This document shows positions 1 through 7,559 of a stretch of 13,792 nucleotides of DNA, in pieces (position 1 is the stretch's first letter; every line of letters starts with the position of its first letter). The position numbers and the translations under genes are program-made. The notes under the pieces were generated by a model, which saw only the letters and a list, made by a program, of their open reading frames with translations, did no database searches and had not been told where the DNA came from. Origin of the DNA: an uncultured Clostridia bacterium (lineage in GTDB: Bacteria; Bacillota; Clostridia; Oscillospirales; Acutalibacteraceae); assembly GCA_944381295.1 (NCBI GenBank), contig CALWKP010000146.1:1-13792 (forward strand). The letters run 5' to 3'.

Positions 1-140
1 CCCTTCCATTTACACAAATCTTTTATGATTTCCTGAATATCTTTTCTCAGTTCTTTATAAATTATTTTTCGTCGGTACTTCGGTGTAAACACTATGTGAT
101 ACTTGCACACCCACTTTGTATGTGCTATACTATTTGCCAT
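1..140 (-). CDS. tnpA: IS200/IS605-family Y1 transposase TnpA, N-terminal part (cut by window edge)
   Basis: The minus strand from the ATG at 138-140 reads 46 codons without a stop to the window edge, beginning MANSIAHTKW and continuing with KYHIVFTPKYRRK. That second stretch is the characteristic first beta-strand region of IS200/IS605 Y1 (HUH) transposases. These enzymes cut and rejoin single-stranded DNA at hairpin-bearing ends; the HUH metal-binding pair and the catalytic Tyr lie further on and are outside the window, so intactness cannot be judged. The family is usually about 130-150 residues. An in-frame ATG three codons upstream (147-149) sits too close to the likely ribosome site (AGGAAAG, complement of 151-157), so the ATG at 140 with about 10 nt spacing is preferred. 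Recognition of the family is firm. Confidence 0.88.
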   Translation of the reverse strand, partial: MANSIAHTKWVCKYHIVFTPKYRRKIIYKELRKDIQEIIKDLCKWK

Positions 141-208
141 AAGAAACATACTTTCCTGGTATTATAAAGGCCTGAACATTCTCTATTTTACCAGAAAGGA
201 TGTTTCTT
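141..208 (-). promoter_or_regulatory. 5' UTR hairpin sequestering the tnpA ribosome binding site
   Basis: Bases 141-161 and 189-208 form a near-perfect inverted repeat (21 against 20 nt, one bulge and one mismatch) with a 27-nt loop. In the tnpA transcript the 3' arm carries the AGGAAAG ribosome site (complement of 151-157), and the stem ends directly against the start codon. In IS200 of enteric bacteria a comparable leader stem-loop is known to block ribosome access and keep transposition low; the same role here is inferred from position. Confidence 0.6.
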
Positions 209-291
209 TGCTTAAGCTTTAATCCACCCGCATTGCGGGCGGTTGTTGAACTTTCACATTCTGCGAAAGTTCTTTGCTAAAGCACTAACAC

Positions 292-330
292 AAATCCGCT
301 TTCCATCTTCCGAAAAGCGGATTTTCTTTT
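292..330. terminator. Hairpin terminator between ptsI and the insertion sequence
   Basis: AAATCCGCTTT (292-302) pairs perfectly with AAAGCGGATTT (314-324) across an 11-nt loop. On the plus strand it is followed by TTTTCTTTT, a good T-tract. On the minus strand, the direction of the upstream ptsI gene (stop at 351), the tail is TTTGTGTTAG, which is weaker. It most likely ends ptsI transcription and may work both ways. Confidence 0.6.
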
Positions 331-350
331 GATTATCTTAAAGGATTTCA

Positions 351-2024
351 TCATTCCTGACAAAATTCCCGAATAATCTTTTGTTTGTCATCCGGTAACA
401 TAGTTCCTGTAACTGCATTGCGGACATCTAGAATATCCGCTGGATTTACTGATAATTCATCTACCCCGATGGCCAAAAAAAACGGCAATAAGGAAAGATC
501 AGAGGCAGAATTGCCGCACAAAATCACCCAAAGGCCCTTTTTCTTGGCATTTTCCACTGTCAATTTTAACAAACGCAAAACTGCCGGATGCTTTACATCA
601 TATAAACCTGATACTAAGGGATTTGATGGGTCAGCAGCCAATACATACTGCGTAAAATCGTTCATTCCTAAACAAAAAAAATCTGCTTCTTCCACAATCA
701 TATCACTAATCAAGGCTGCTGCAGGGGTCTCAATCATCAACCCTATTTCCATATTCTCTGCAAATGGAATTCCTTCTCTACGTAAATCTTCTTTTACATT
801 TCTTACAATTTGTTTTAACTGCCGGATTTCCATCATCGTTGTGAGCATTGGAAACATCACTGCGATTCTACCATAAACAGATGCTCTCAATGCTGCACGC
901 AATTGTGTTACTAAAAGCTCCTTATGGCCCAGAGATAGCCGAATCCCTCGATAACCTAATGCCGGATTGATTTCTGATTTTGTATGTAAAAAAGGAATTC
1001 GATGATCCATAGCTGATATATCTACTGTGCGTATTACGACCCGCCGCCCTGTCATTTTTTCCGCTAATGTCCGATAAACTTGGAATTGTTCCTCTTCTGA
1101 CGGCGGTCCCTCATTTTTTAAATACAAAAATTCACTTCTGAATAAGCCAACTCCAATTGCTCCGCTATCTAGAGCATCTTGCAAATTTTCTAAACTTCCT
1201 ATACTAGCTGTGACCGCCATTCTTGTACCATCAAGTGTCAATGTCTCTAATGCAGCAGCAGCTTTTAAGTCTTGCCAACTATTTTCGTCCCGGGCTTTCT
1301 TCACCAGATACTTCTTCCGCACAGTTTCATCTGGTTCCGCCACAACATCGCCGCTAAAACCATCAATAATCAATTCCTGTGTATTGACAAGTTCTGCATA
1401 AGCTTTTCCAACACCTACCACCATTGGCACTCCCATCATCCGAGCAATAATAGAAGAATGTGCAGATTTTGAGCCATGTTCTGTAATAACCCCTAGAATA
1501 TTATTTCGGCGTATACGAACAGCTTCACTAGGAGTCAATATATTTGCTACTAAAATAGTTTCTTTATTATAAATTCTTCTTTTTAATGCATATGCAGGAT
1601 TTAGACAACTTAGAAGACGATTAGAAATATCAATAATATCTCCGCCACGTGCCCGCATATATTCATTGTCTATAGCTGACAGTTGCTCATAAAAATTACA
1701 AGATATCTTCCAAACAGCATATTCTGCATTTACACGCTCATTCACAAGGCATTGTGAAATTTCTTCCAGATAATCAGTATCTTCTAACATTGCTATATGT
1801 ATTTGGAAAAACACAGCATATTCTTCACCTAAATTGGTAAACACATCTTTATAAACTTGCTGCAACTGTTCAATAGCCTTATCCTTTGCTTTAAGAATCC
1901 GACGATATTCTGTTTGTGGATCACAACCTTTTTGTACTAGTGCTCCATACCCCATATTTTGTATAGACTGTACTTTCCCAATAGCATATCCTTTTGAAGC
2001 TGCAATTCCACGAAAATATTTCAC
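351..2024 (-). CDS. ptsI: Phosphoenolpyruvate-protein phosphotransferase (PTS Enzyme I), divergent
   Basis: Enzyme I takes phosphate from PEP onto a histidine and passes it to HPr, the first cytoplasmic step of the sugar phosphotransferase system. The GTG at 2022-2024 gives 557 residues starting MKYFRGIAAS, which matches the family N-terminus. It is preceded by GGTGGGTGAG and places the phospho-His at H189 (EHGSKSAHSSIIAR), the same number as in E. coli. In-frame ATGs at 2039 and 2045 have no clear ribosome site. Seen: the N-terminal phosphohistidine domain; the PEP-binding barrel with R296 (GLFRSEF), R332 (IRTVD), R359 (LGYR), E432 (MIETPAAA) and D456 (GMND); and the catalytic Cys C503 (LCGNSASD). 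Odd: the usual DIGGDK is DISAMDH, so the conserved Lys is His, and the conserved Arg of the ADR motif is Pro466 (AADPSNP). No ptsH lies beside it. Family membership is very likely; full Enzyme I activity is less certain. Confidence 0.9.
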   Translation of the reverse strand: MKYFRGIAASKGYAIGKVQSIQNMGYGALVQKGCDPQTEYRRILKAKDKAIEQLQQVYKDVFTNLGEEYAVFFQIHIAMLEDTDYLEEISQCLVNERVNAEYAVWKISCNFYEQLSAIDNEYMRARGGDIIDISNRLLSCLNPAYALKRRIYNKETILVANILTPSEAVRIRRNNILGVITEHGSKSAHSSIIARMMGVPMVVGVGKAYAELVNTQELIIDGFSGDVVAEPDETVRKKYLVKKARDENSWQDLKAAAALETLTLDGTRMAVTASIGSLENLQDALDSGAIGVGLFRSEFLYLKNEGPPSEEEQFQVYRTLAEKMTGRRVVIRTVDISAMDHRIPFLHTKSEINPALGYRGIRLSLGHKELLVTQLRAALRASVYGRIAVMFPMLTTMMEIRQLKQIVRNVKEDLRREGIPFAENMEIGLMIETPAAALISDMIVEEADFFCLGMNDFTQYVLAADPSNPLVSGLYDVKHPAVLRLLKLTVENAKKKGLWVILCGNSASDLSLLPFFLAIGVDELSVNPADILDVRNAVTGTMLPDDKQKIIREFCQE

Positions 2025-2054
2025 TCTCTCACCCACCATTTTCATCAAAATAGC

Positions 2055-2081
2055 CAGTTTATAACTGTCATAATTATAACT
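2055..2081 (-). promoter_or_regulatory. Operator-like repeats over the ptsI -10 and start site
   Basis: CAGTT-TAT-AACTG (2055-2067) is a perfect inverted repeat just downstream of the -10, about where transcription should begin. TTATAACT occurs twice, at 2059-2066 and 2074-2081, the second copy overlapping the -10. The arrangement fits a repressor site, but no regulator is identified and AT-rich sequence produces such repeats by chance. Confidence 0.35.
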
Positions 2082-2100
2082 ATTTTCTAAATTGTGTCAA
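2073..2100 (-). promoter_or_regulatory. Consensus sigma-70-type promoter of ptsI
   Basis: On the minus strand, TTGACA (complement of 2095-2100) and TATAAT (complement of 2073-2078) are separated by 16 nt. Both hexamers match the consensus at all six positions. Transcription should start near 2066, giving a leader of roughly 40 nt to the GTG start. Confidence 0.85.
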
Positions 2101-2241
2101 TAGTTTTGAGATGAAAATATTTCTTATAAAATATAAAATTCTTACTAATCCAATTTCAATAAAAGATATAGGCAAGAAAGTTAATTCCTAGGAAATATTT
2201 AAGTAATGCTACTAATTGATTATTACACTATCCTATAAAAT
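2101..2241. other. AT-rich intergenic stretch with no recognised feature
   Basis: Between the ptsI promoter and the distal terminator of the surface-protein gene, the sequence is AT-rich with stops in all frames. I see no gene, repeat or clear signal in it. Confidence 0.5.
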
Positions 2242-2275
2242 AAAAAATCCCATCAACGAATAATGATGGGATTTT
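2242..2275 (-). terminator. Rho-independent terminator (distal) of the surface-protein gene
   Basis: AAAATCCCATCA (2244-2255) pairs perfectly with TGATGGGATTTT (2264-2275) over an 8-nt loop. On the minus strand the stem runs into TTTTTTATTTTA, a strong U-tract, so it stops transcripts arriving from the gene ending at 2423 before they reach ptsI. Confidence 0.8.
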
Positions 2276-2313
2276 CACATATTTTATTTATAACAAGTCA
2301 CGGAAAACCTTAA

Positions 2314-2343
2314 GCGGCGGTTTGGATAACTCCAAACCGCCGC
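2314..2343 (-). terminator. GC-rich hairpin (proximal) after the surface-protein gene
   Basis: GCGGCGGTTTGG (2314-2325) pairs perfectly with CCAAACCGCCGC (2332-2343) over the loop ATAACT. On the minus strand the tail is TTAAGGTTTTCC, a poor U-tract, so it may be a weak terminator or a 3' end stabiliser backed up by the better terminator at 2242-2275. Confidence 0.6.
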
Positions 2344-2422
2344 CACGCAAATACAACTAATTAGTATGTCTTAAAATCGTTGCTTACGTATTAAGTCTGT
2401 TCCTCTTTTAAGGATATTATCC

Positions 2423-5290
2423 TTAAGCGAAGTAGGTGACGTTGTTGCCAGTTACACCAGAAGCGGTAGCACCGTTAGCAACTTCAACCTTTACGGAAGC
2501 GCCATATTCCACGCCGTTAACAGTTACTTTCGCCATAACATAGGTCACGCCTTCGTTACGAGCAGTAATTCTGTATTTGCCCTCGCCCAGGCTGGTGAGG
2601 CTAGCGATAGCGTCACGGGAAATGGTAACTACCGGTTCAGCATCCACACCATCGACGGTAACTTTGACATCATAGATGCCGCCCGGAGCCATGGTGTAAG
2701 AAGTAGTATCGATCTTCAGGCTGCCCTTGTTCTCAACAACGTTGACAGTCATGGTTGCGGTAGCGCCAGTTGCGTTGGTAGCGGTAATGGTAGCAGTACC
2801 AATGCCAACAGCGTTGATCTGGAACTTGTAGCCACGAGCGTCATTTGCATCGTAGAGAGCTACGGTAGCAACGCTTTCATCGGAAGAAGCAGCAGTGATT
2901 GCAGAATTGTCGGAAGACTTCGCGATGAACTGATAGATCTGACCGACAGACTTAGTAACAGTGGTGGTATCCAGAGTTACAGTAGTATCCGGAACAGCCT
3001 TACCAGTGATTTCGCAAGAAGCTACAACATAATCTTCAATCTCAAAGCCATCAGCGTCTACGAGAGTCGCAGTCAGAGTAGCTTTGTTGGAATAGCTGTA
3101 ATCCGGGTTGTAATCGAGAACCTTGATGGTAGCAACAGTACCGGTTGCATCGAGCTCAAAGTCGATGTAATCTTCGTCGCCTTCAAGGTTCCAGGATACA
3201 TACACATCCTTCGGCAGAGTAGTACCAGCCGGATATACATTCAAGGTAACTGTATCAGAATAACCCTTTGCAATTTCAACAGCAGACTTGTCAAAAGACA
3301 GGCCAGCAAAGGAAACTGCATCAATTACAAACTTATCAGTTGTGCTGTTTTCAGCAACCTGTTCGGTTGTGAAACCAATACCATTGATATCTTCTGGAGC
3401 AACCGTATCAACAGTTGCACGGAGCGCTACATCACCAACAGTCGGGTTGCCCAACAGCTGGAACTGGATACCATCAATACCACTGGTAACATACATGCTG
3501 TTCGCATTTACCTTTACCACACCATCACCAGAGAGGTCTTCCAGCTTGATAGTGCCCAGGAAAGTAAGAGTGGATTCTTCGTCTACACTTACAACACCAA
3601 GATAAGTGTCATTGGTAACAGTAACATCTGCACCGCTTTCGAGACTTACAACTGCATGAGCATTATCGGTGCTGATGATTTCCAAAGAACCCTTGTACTC
3701 GTCAAAGAGAATCTCAGTATCACGGAAATCGGTATCGATGCCAGCGATAGATACGCCAAGGCCTGTAATGGTCATAGCAGTATCTTCGGAATCAGAAACC
3801 AATTTACCGGAAACACTAACAACTTCATCATCATAAGCATTTACTTTAAGATCATTATCTGCAGAAACATCCCCACCGATAGTGGTCTTGTAATCAGCAT
3901 CACCGGTGATTTCAACATTAGTACCATTAACAGCACCGGTAACAGCAGCACCCTGAATAGTGATATCAGTACCATCAATGCTTGCAACAGTAGCACCAGT
4001 ATCAACACTGATCTTAGCGCCATCAACATCGCCAACAGTAGCTTCAGAGATATTTACATCACCATCAACATCGATGGAATCAATGTTGCCGCCATTTACT
4101 GTAACGGAACCAGCACCTGTAATATCGCCCAGATTTCCGCTTTCAATAGTAAGCGCTACATCTGTCCGGATATCATAATTACTGATAACCTTTACATAAC
4201 CCTTTTCCTCAGACCAGCTATCATCAGAACTCGGGCTGGAACCGATTACTGTACGGGAACCAATCTTCGCAATCGTTGTCCAATTGCCTTCACCAGTTCT
4301 ATCTAAATCATTACCAACCTGCCAAATCTTGCCAACACCAATTGTTACACGAATTCTTGAACCTTTGCTTGTCTCGTCAGTAGTAACAGTGTTGCCACTA
4401 TTAACTGTTACTTTCGGAGCATAAAGTTCCAACGTGGTGGTTGCCGGCTTTGCATAAACACGGCCCGAATCCTTATCGGTACGAATCAACGGAAGATAAA
4501 TAGCGTTGCTGTCCTCGTCAAAGCCTACTACCACATTAGACCCAGCCACATTATTGTCCTCTGCATCCGCTGTAACCATATTGAAAATCTTAGTGCTGCT
4601 AAGTTTCAATATTCCATCTTCTGATGCGCTACTACCGGTGTATACAGCCTCTCCATTCCCAGTATAAGGAGAAACTGCTTTCCACTCCGGAGTACCATTG
4701 CCGGTATAATTTGCAACATACAGCATCAGATCCATGCCGCTGTCGTTCACAGCTGCAAGTTCCGGATCATCCGGATGTGCGCCTGTTACTTCGCCATTCT
4801 CGGTTGCTTGGCCAATTACAACGTCACCCTGTGTATACACGGTGAAATCGATGTCGATCGTACCGCGGACAGTAACATCCTTATCGGTGTCTTCGTCCAC
4901 ATAAGTAGCTTTCATGGTAACACGAATTGTTTCGGTACCAGATACACCTTTTTTCAGATAGAGATCACGCTGGTCATCATTCCTGACAACCTTTACCAAG
5001 GAATCACCGCTGACCTTTGTGAAACCAACATACTCGATTTCATCAGCAGATTCCCAGTTCATGGTCTGAACATCAAATGCTGCATCCAGGTCCTCAATAA
5101 TGAGTAAGTCCTCATCCTTATCGCTGACCAGGTCATAGCTAGTATCGCTCTTTCCATCAATCGCATCAACCCTAGCGCCAGTGCCTTCTACTTCGAGAGT
5201 AGCAGCAGACGCGAAGGTTGCGGTGAAGGTGCTCACTGCCATGGCCATTGCCAGGACAAGTGACAGGACTTTGCCTGTGTTTTTCTTCAT
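2423..5290 (-). CDS. Exported surface protein with beta-solenoid-like repeats and Ig-like (BIG2-type) domains
   Basis: The 955-residue product starts at the ATG at 5288-5290, with AAGGAGG 9 nt upstream. Residues 1-29 form a Sec signal peptide: a KK-rich N-terminus, a hydrophobic core (VLSLVLAMAMAV) and a likely cleavage after ASA. The mature N-terminal third is Asp-rich. Residues about 385-475 are short V/I/G/D-rich repeats (for example GSVTVNGGNIDSIDVDGDVN) of the kind that stack into a right-handed beta-helix, with less regular strands to about 600. Three Ig-like stretches follow, near 662-763, 765-853 and 856-937; the second is a recognisable bacterial Ig-like group 2 domain (SSDESVATV ... 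GIGTATITATN). There is a single Cys (in ASCEITG) and no LPXTG, SLH or C-terminal membrane anchor. A perfect promoter, long leader and paired hairpins suggest abundant expression, as for an S-layer-like or adhesin-like protein. That role is inferred; I cannot name the protein. Confidence 0.85.
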   Translation of the reverse strand: MKKNTGKVLSLVLAMAMAVSTFTATFASAATLEVEGTGARVDAIDGKSDTSYDLVSDKDEDLLIIEDLDAAFDVQTMNWESADEIEYVGFTKVSGDSLVKVVRNDDQRDLYLKKGVSGTETIRVTMKATYVDEDTDKDVTVRGTIDIDFTVYTQGDVVIGQATENGEVTGAHPDDPELAAVNDSGMDLMLYVANYTGNGTPEWKAVSPYTGNGEAVYTGSSASEDGILKLSSTKIFNMVTADAEDNNVAGSNVVVGFDEDSNAIYLPLIRTDKDSGRVYAKPATTTLELYAPKVTVNSGNTVTTDETSKGSRIRVTIGVGKIWQVGNDLDRTGEGNWTTIAKIGSRTVIGSSPSSDDSWSEEKGYVKVISNYDIRTDVALTIESGNLGDITGAGSVTVNGGNIDSIDVDGDVNISEATVGDVDGAKISVDTGATVASIDGTDITIQGAAVTGAVNGTNVEITGDADYKTTIGGDVSADNDLKVNAYDDEVVSVSGKLVSDSEDTAMTITGLGVSIAGIDTDFRDTEILFDEYKGSLEIISTDNAHAVVSLESGADVTVTNDTYLGVVSVDEESTLTFLGTIKLEDLSGDGVVKVNANSMYVTSGIDGIQFQLLGNPTVGDVALRATVDTVAPEDINGIGFTTEQVAENSTTDKFVIDAVSFAGLSFDKSAVEIAKGYSDTVTLNVYPAGTTLPKDVYVSWNLEGDEDYIDFELDATGTVATIKVLDYNPDYSYSNKATLTATLVDADGFEIEDYVVASCEITGKAVPDTTVTLDTTTVTKSVGQIYQFIAKSSDNSAITAASSDESVATVALYDANDARGYKFQINAVGIGTATITATNATGATATMTVNVVENKGSLKIDTTSYTMAPGGIYDVKVTVDGVDAEPVVTISRDAIASLTSLGEGKYRITARNEGVTYVMAKVTVNGVEYGASVKVEVANGATASGVTGNNVTYFA

Positions 5291-5495
5291 CCTTTTTGTC
5301 CTCCTTAAATTCTTTCGTGCGTATTTGCGTGCTCCTATTTAAGGTAACATACATCACTTCCGGGCGCCATAGGTACACACCCTTCAGCTTAAACAACTCC
5401 ACAAAAAATCAAACGCCCCTTTGACCCCTCCCCGTTGATGCTCCAGATCAAGGCCTCCGTTACGCCCGCTTTTTGTGTGCGCCGTTTAGTACGTT
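5291..5495 (-). promoter_or_regulatory. Leader of about 200 nt of the surface-protein mRNA
   Basis: The interval from the predicted start site (about 5495) to the ATG has no convincing reading frame. It contains a minor hairpin, TCAAA/TTTGA (5409-5424), followed on the minus strand by six T, and ends in the ribosome site AAGGAGG. Long leaders are typical of very stable mRNAs for surface-layer proteins. I do not recognise any known riboswitch in it. Confidence 0.45.
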
Positions 5496-5501
5496 GATTG
5501 A

Positions 5502-5530
5502 ATTATATGCTATTTTCCGCCCGATGTCAA
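5502..5530 (-). promoter_or_regulatory. Perfect consensus promoter of the surface-protein gene
   Basis: On the minus strand, TTGACA (complement of 5525-5530) and TATAAT (complement of 5502-5507) are separated by the optimal 17 nt. All twelve hexamer positions match the sigma-70/SigA consensus, predicting strong constitutive transcription. Confidence 0.88.
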
Positions 5531-5664
5531 GGGCAATTCCAGGAAACTTTCTTCCCTATCCATCGGCGTATTTGCTGAATTTTCCCATTACTTTACGGTC
5601 AAAAGTAAGTATCGGTTTAATTATGTCTAGTTTATGAACAAAATTTTATTTTTTTGTTAATGAT
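5531..5664. other. Intergenic stretch between the MORN gene and the surface-protein promoter
   Basis: The sequence is AT-rich. A 7-bp inverted repeat, TTACTTT/AAAGTAA (5588-5594 and 5602-5608), is present but lacks a U-tract on the minus strand, so no clear terminator for the MORN gene is visible. Confidence 0.4.
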
Positions 5665-7506
5665 TTAATTTTTTTCATCTTTTTTGACATCTTCTTCGCT
5701 TTCTTTTCCTTTAAATTCCTTCGGTACACCGTTTTCATAAAGAATTCCCGATTCTCTTTCTCCCTGTTTCCATACTCCTACAAATACAACAGAACCATTT
5801 CCTGAATATTCTGTGCCGAATCCTTCGCGTCGTCCGTCTTTCCACCCACCTGTATACAATAAACTTCCGTCCGCTCCAAATTCACTTCCTTCTCCTGTTG
5901 GCCGTCCTCCGGCCCATTTCCCGACAAATACCGTTCCTGCATCCGGGTCGTAGCTTACTCCTATGCCTTCTTTTCCGAGCTTTCCCACCCGTCCTGCATA
6001 GTTCAAATTGCCTTTTCCGTCAAAGCTTACACCTAATCCTACCGGCTGATCTTCTTCCCATCGGCCTACATACATTCCTTTTCCTTCCGATGGAAATGCT
6101 ACTCCAGCTCCATTTCTTCGGTTCTTTTTCCAATCTCCTACATAACACGGAGCACCGTTCTGATAATAATAAACGCCGAAACCTTCCCGTTTGTCTTCTG
6201 CATAGCCACCTTCATATGCCGTCCAACCGTTCGGCATCTGTGTGCGGCCGCGTCCATGCCGAAGACCATCCAGCAAACCGCCAAAATACAAATAGCTTTC
6301 TTCTGCGCTGATTACAATGCTCTTGGCCGGCAACAGTCCGCTTACCGGTTCCGCTTCCGTTACAACCTCTTCTTCCGGCTTCAAGGTGCTTTCATGTACA
6401 ATGCTCCCATTCATCCCTTTTGCAGCTACCATACGTCGTGTTACCGGTGCTGGAACAGGCTCCGCATCGATATGTAAAATCTCTCTATCAAATGTATAGG
6501 TATCGTTCGAAACTTGCTCTTTTGTCCGATCTTCTTCTTCTGGATTCTGTTCTATTGCTTCTTCCAAGTCCTTTTGCAAAAAGACGTTGTTTTCTTCCTC
6601 TTGCAAGAGATCTGCGGTTCCTTCTGCGATTTCCTGTTCCAAACTTTCTGCCGGTCCTTTGCCGACCCCCTCCCCCTCATCTTCCTTTTCTATGGGGAGT
6701 TCTTCTTCCTTCTCTTCCTTTCTTTCTTTTTCCTCCTCAGATACAGCCTTTACTTCTTCCTCTAGTACTTCCTTTTCTTCTTTCCATGTTTCCGCTTTCT
6801 CTATGCACCAGCTTTCTTCCTCTTCTTCCTGCAGATTTTCTTCCGGCTGCCAAATCTCTTCCAAATCATTTTTTGTATGCTTTTCTTTTTCTTCTTTCTG
6901 TTTTCTCGATGCCGCTTCTCTCTGCTTCAATTCTTCCTCTGTACAATAATAAAAATCACCTTCCGGCGTACTTGCGCATACCTCTGGTTCCCCTGTCTCC
7001 GAATTCAGTCGACTATTCTCTGCCGTTCCAATTTCTGCTTTACACGGATACAAATATTTTGTCCGATATTTCTTCCCTTCCCGATCGTATTCCAGCATCG
7101 TCAGCCCTTGATTTTCCCAGGGACTCAGCACGACGCTTGGCCGCTCTTCTTCCGACGATGCTCCACTTCGTCCAAAATATGCCGTCTGCCTCCACTCATG
7201 CGTCCGGCTGTAATTTGTCTTACTGAGCAATCGCCCTGCCGCATCCCAGTTCAACACTGTATAGCCGTCACGCGTAGAAAATGCCTGCTCCACTACCTGC
7301 TTTCCAAGCCGTTTTTTCCAAACGATTCCCGTCTTGCCTATCCGGCCGCTATACCGAGCTTCCAATCCGTCCGACATGTCTTCCCCTTTTACCCGTACAG
7401 GTTTTTGGGTTTTCCAGTATTCCTGCCTCGCCGCACTGAACACTCCATGCAGTTTTGAAAAGCTATCATATCCTTTTAGACAAATTATGTAAAAAAAGTT
7501 TTCCAT
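5665..7506 (-). CDS. MORN-repeat protein with acidic Glu-rich central region
   Basis: The product is 613 residues, from the ATG at 7504-7506 with AGGAGG 5 nt upstream (complement of 7512-7517). Residues 1-190 form an N-terminal region of unknown family with no signal peptide. Residues about 190-335 are strongly acidic and Lys/Glu-rich, likely disordered or coiled. Residues about 407-592 hold eight MORN-type repeats of about 23 residues, each with a (Y/F)xGxW-like start and a GxG turn (YEGGYAEDKREGFG, YVGDWKKNRRNGAG, YTGGWKDGRREGFG). A short charged Lys/Glu tail closes the protein. MORN repeats form an elongated beta-sheet and serve in protein or lipid contacts in many systems, but bacterial examples mostly lack known roles. 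The gene has its own promoter and is codirectional with the surface-protein gene, which does not prove a link. The function is unknown. Confidence 0.85.
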   Translation of the reverse strand: MENFFYIICLKGYDSFSKLHGVFSAARQEYWKTQKPVRVKGEDMSDGLEARYSGRIGKTGIVWKKRLGKQVVEQAFSTRDGYTVLNWDAAGRLLSKTNYSRTHEWRQTAYFGRSGASSEEERPSVVLSPWENQGLTMLEYDREGKKYRTKYLYPCKAEIGTAENSRLNSETGEPEVCASTPEGDFYYCTEEELKQREAASRKQKEEKEKHTKNDLEEIWQPEENLQEEEEESWCIEKAETWKEEKEVLEEEVKAVSEEEKERKEEKEEELPIEKEDEGEGVGKGPAESLEQEIAEGTADLLQEEENNVFLQKDLEEAIEQNPEEEDRTKEQVSNDTYTFDREILHIDAEPVPAPVTRRMVAAKGMNGSIVHESTLKPEEEVVTEAEPVSGLLPAKSIVISAEESYLYFGGLLDGLRHGRGRTQMPNGWTAYEGGYAEDKREGFGVYYYQNGAPCYVGDWKKNRRNGAGVAFPSEGKGMYVGRWEEDQPVGLGVSFDGKGNLNYAGRVGKLGKEGIGVSYDPDAGTVFVGKWAGGRPTGEGSEFGADGSLLYTGGWKDGRREGFGTEYSGNGSVVFVGVWKQGERESGILYENGVPKEFKGKESEEDVKKDEKN

Positions 7507-7559
7507 TTTTTCCTCCTGTCGGACTTCTCCGGGTGATCCTTCTAAAAACCTCTTTTTTT

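Larger units (their letters stand above)
1..272 (-). mobile_element. Left-end portion of an IS200/IS605-type insertion sequence (incomplete)
   Basis: The transposase start is followed, going away from the gene, by three hairpin-forming stretches: 141-208 (long, over the ribosome site), 224-242 (CCACCCGC/GCGGGCGG around an ATT loop, one A-C mismatch) and 248-272 (GAACTTTC/GAAAGTTC, 8 bp). IS200/IS605 elements lack terminal inverted repeats and carry subterminal imperfect hairpins that the transposase recognises as single-stranded DNA, so 224-242 is a reasonable left-end hairpin. The exact end of the element cannot be fixed from one side; 272 is a guess, and the element could end anywhere from about 245 to 290. 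Confidence 0.55.

Noticed and set aside
2039..2047. ATG or TTG starts for ptsI upstream of the chosen GTG
   Set aside because: They lack a ribosome site; the GTG at 2022-2024 follows a G-rich purine stretch and puts the active His at position 189, as in E. coli.
3656..4306. Long plus-strand open frame antisense to the surface-protein gene
   Set aside because: It is a by-product of the repetitive low-complexity composition of the minus-strand gene, with no ribosome site and a Ser/Ile/Asn-rich non-protein-like translation.
5409..5424. Attenuator hairpin in the surface-protein leader
   Set aside because: Five mostly A-T pairs are too weak for confident termination; noted only as part of the leader.
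6420..7226. 268-codon plus-strand frame antisense to the MORN gene
   Set aside because: The translation is Leu/Phe/Pro-rich, the mirror of Glu/Lys codons on the other strand; the minus-strand gene has the ribosome site and clear repeats.
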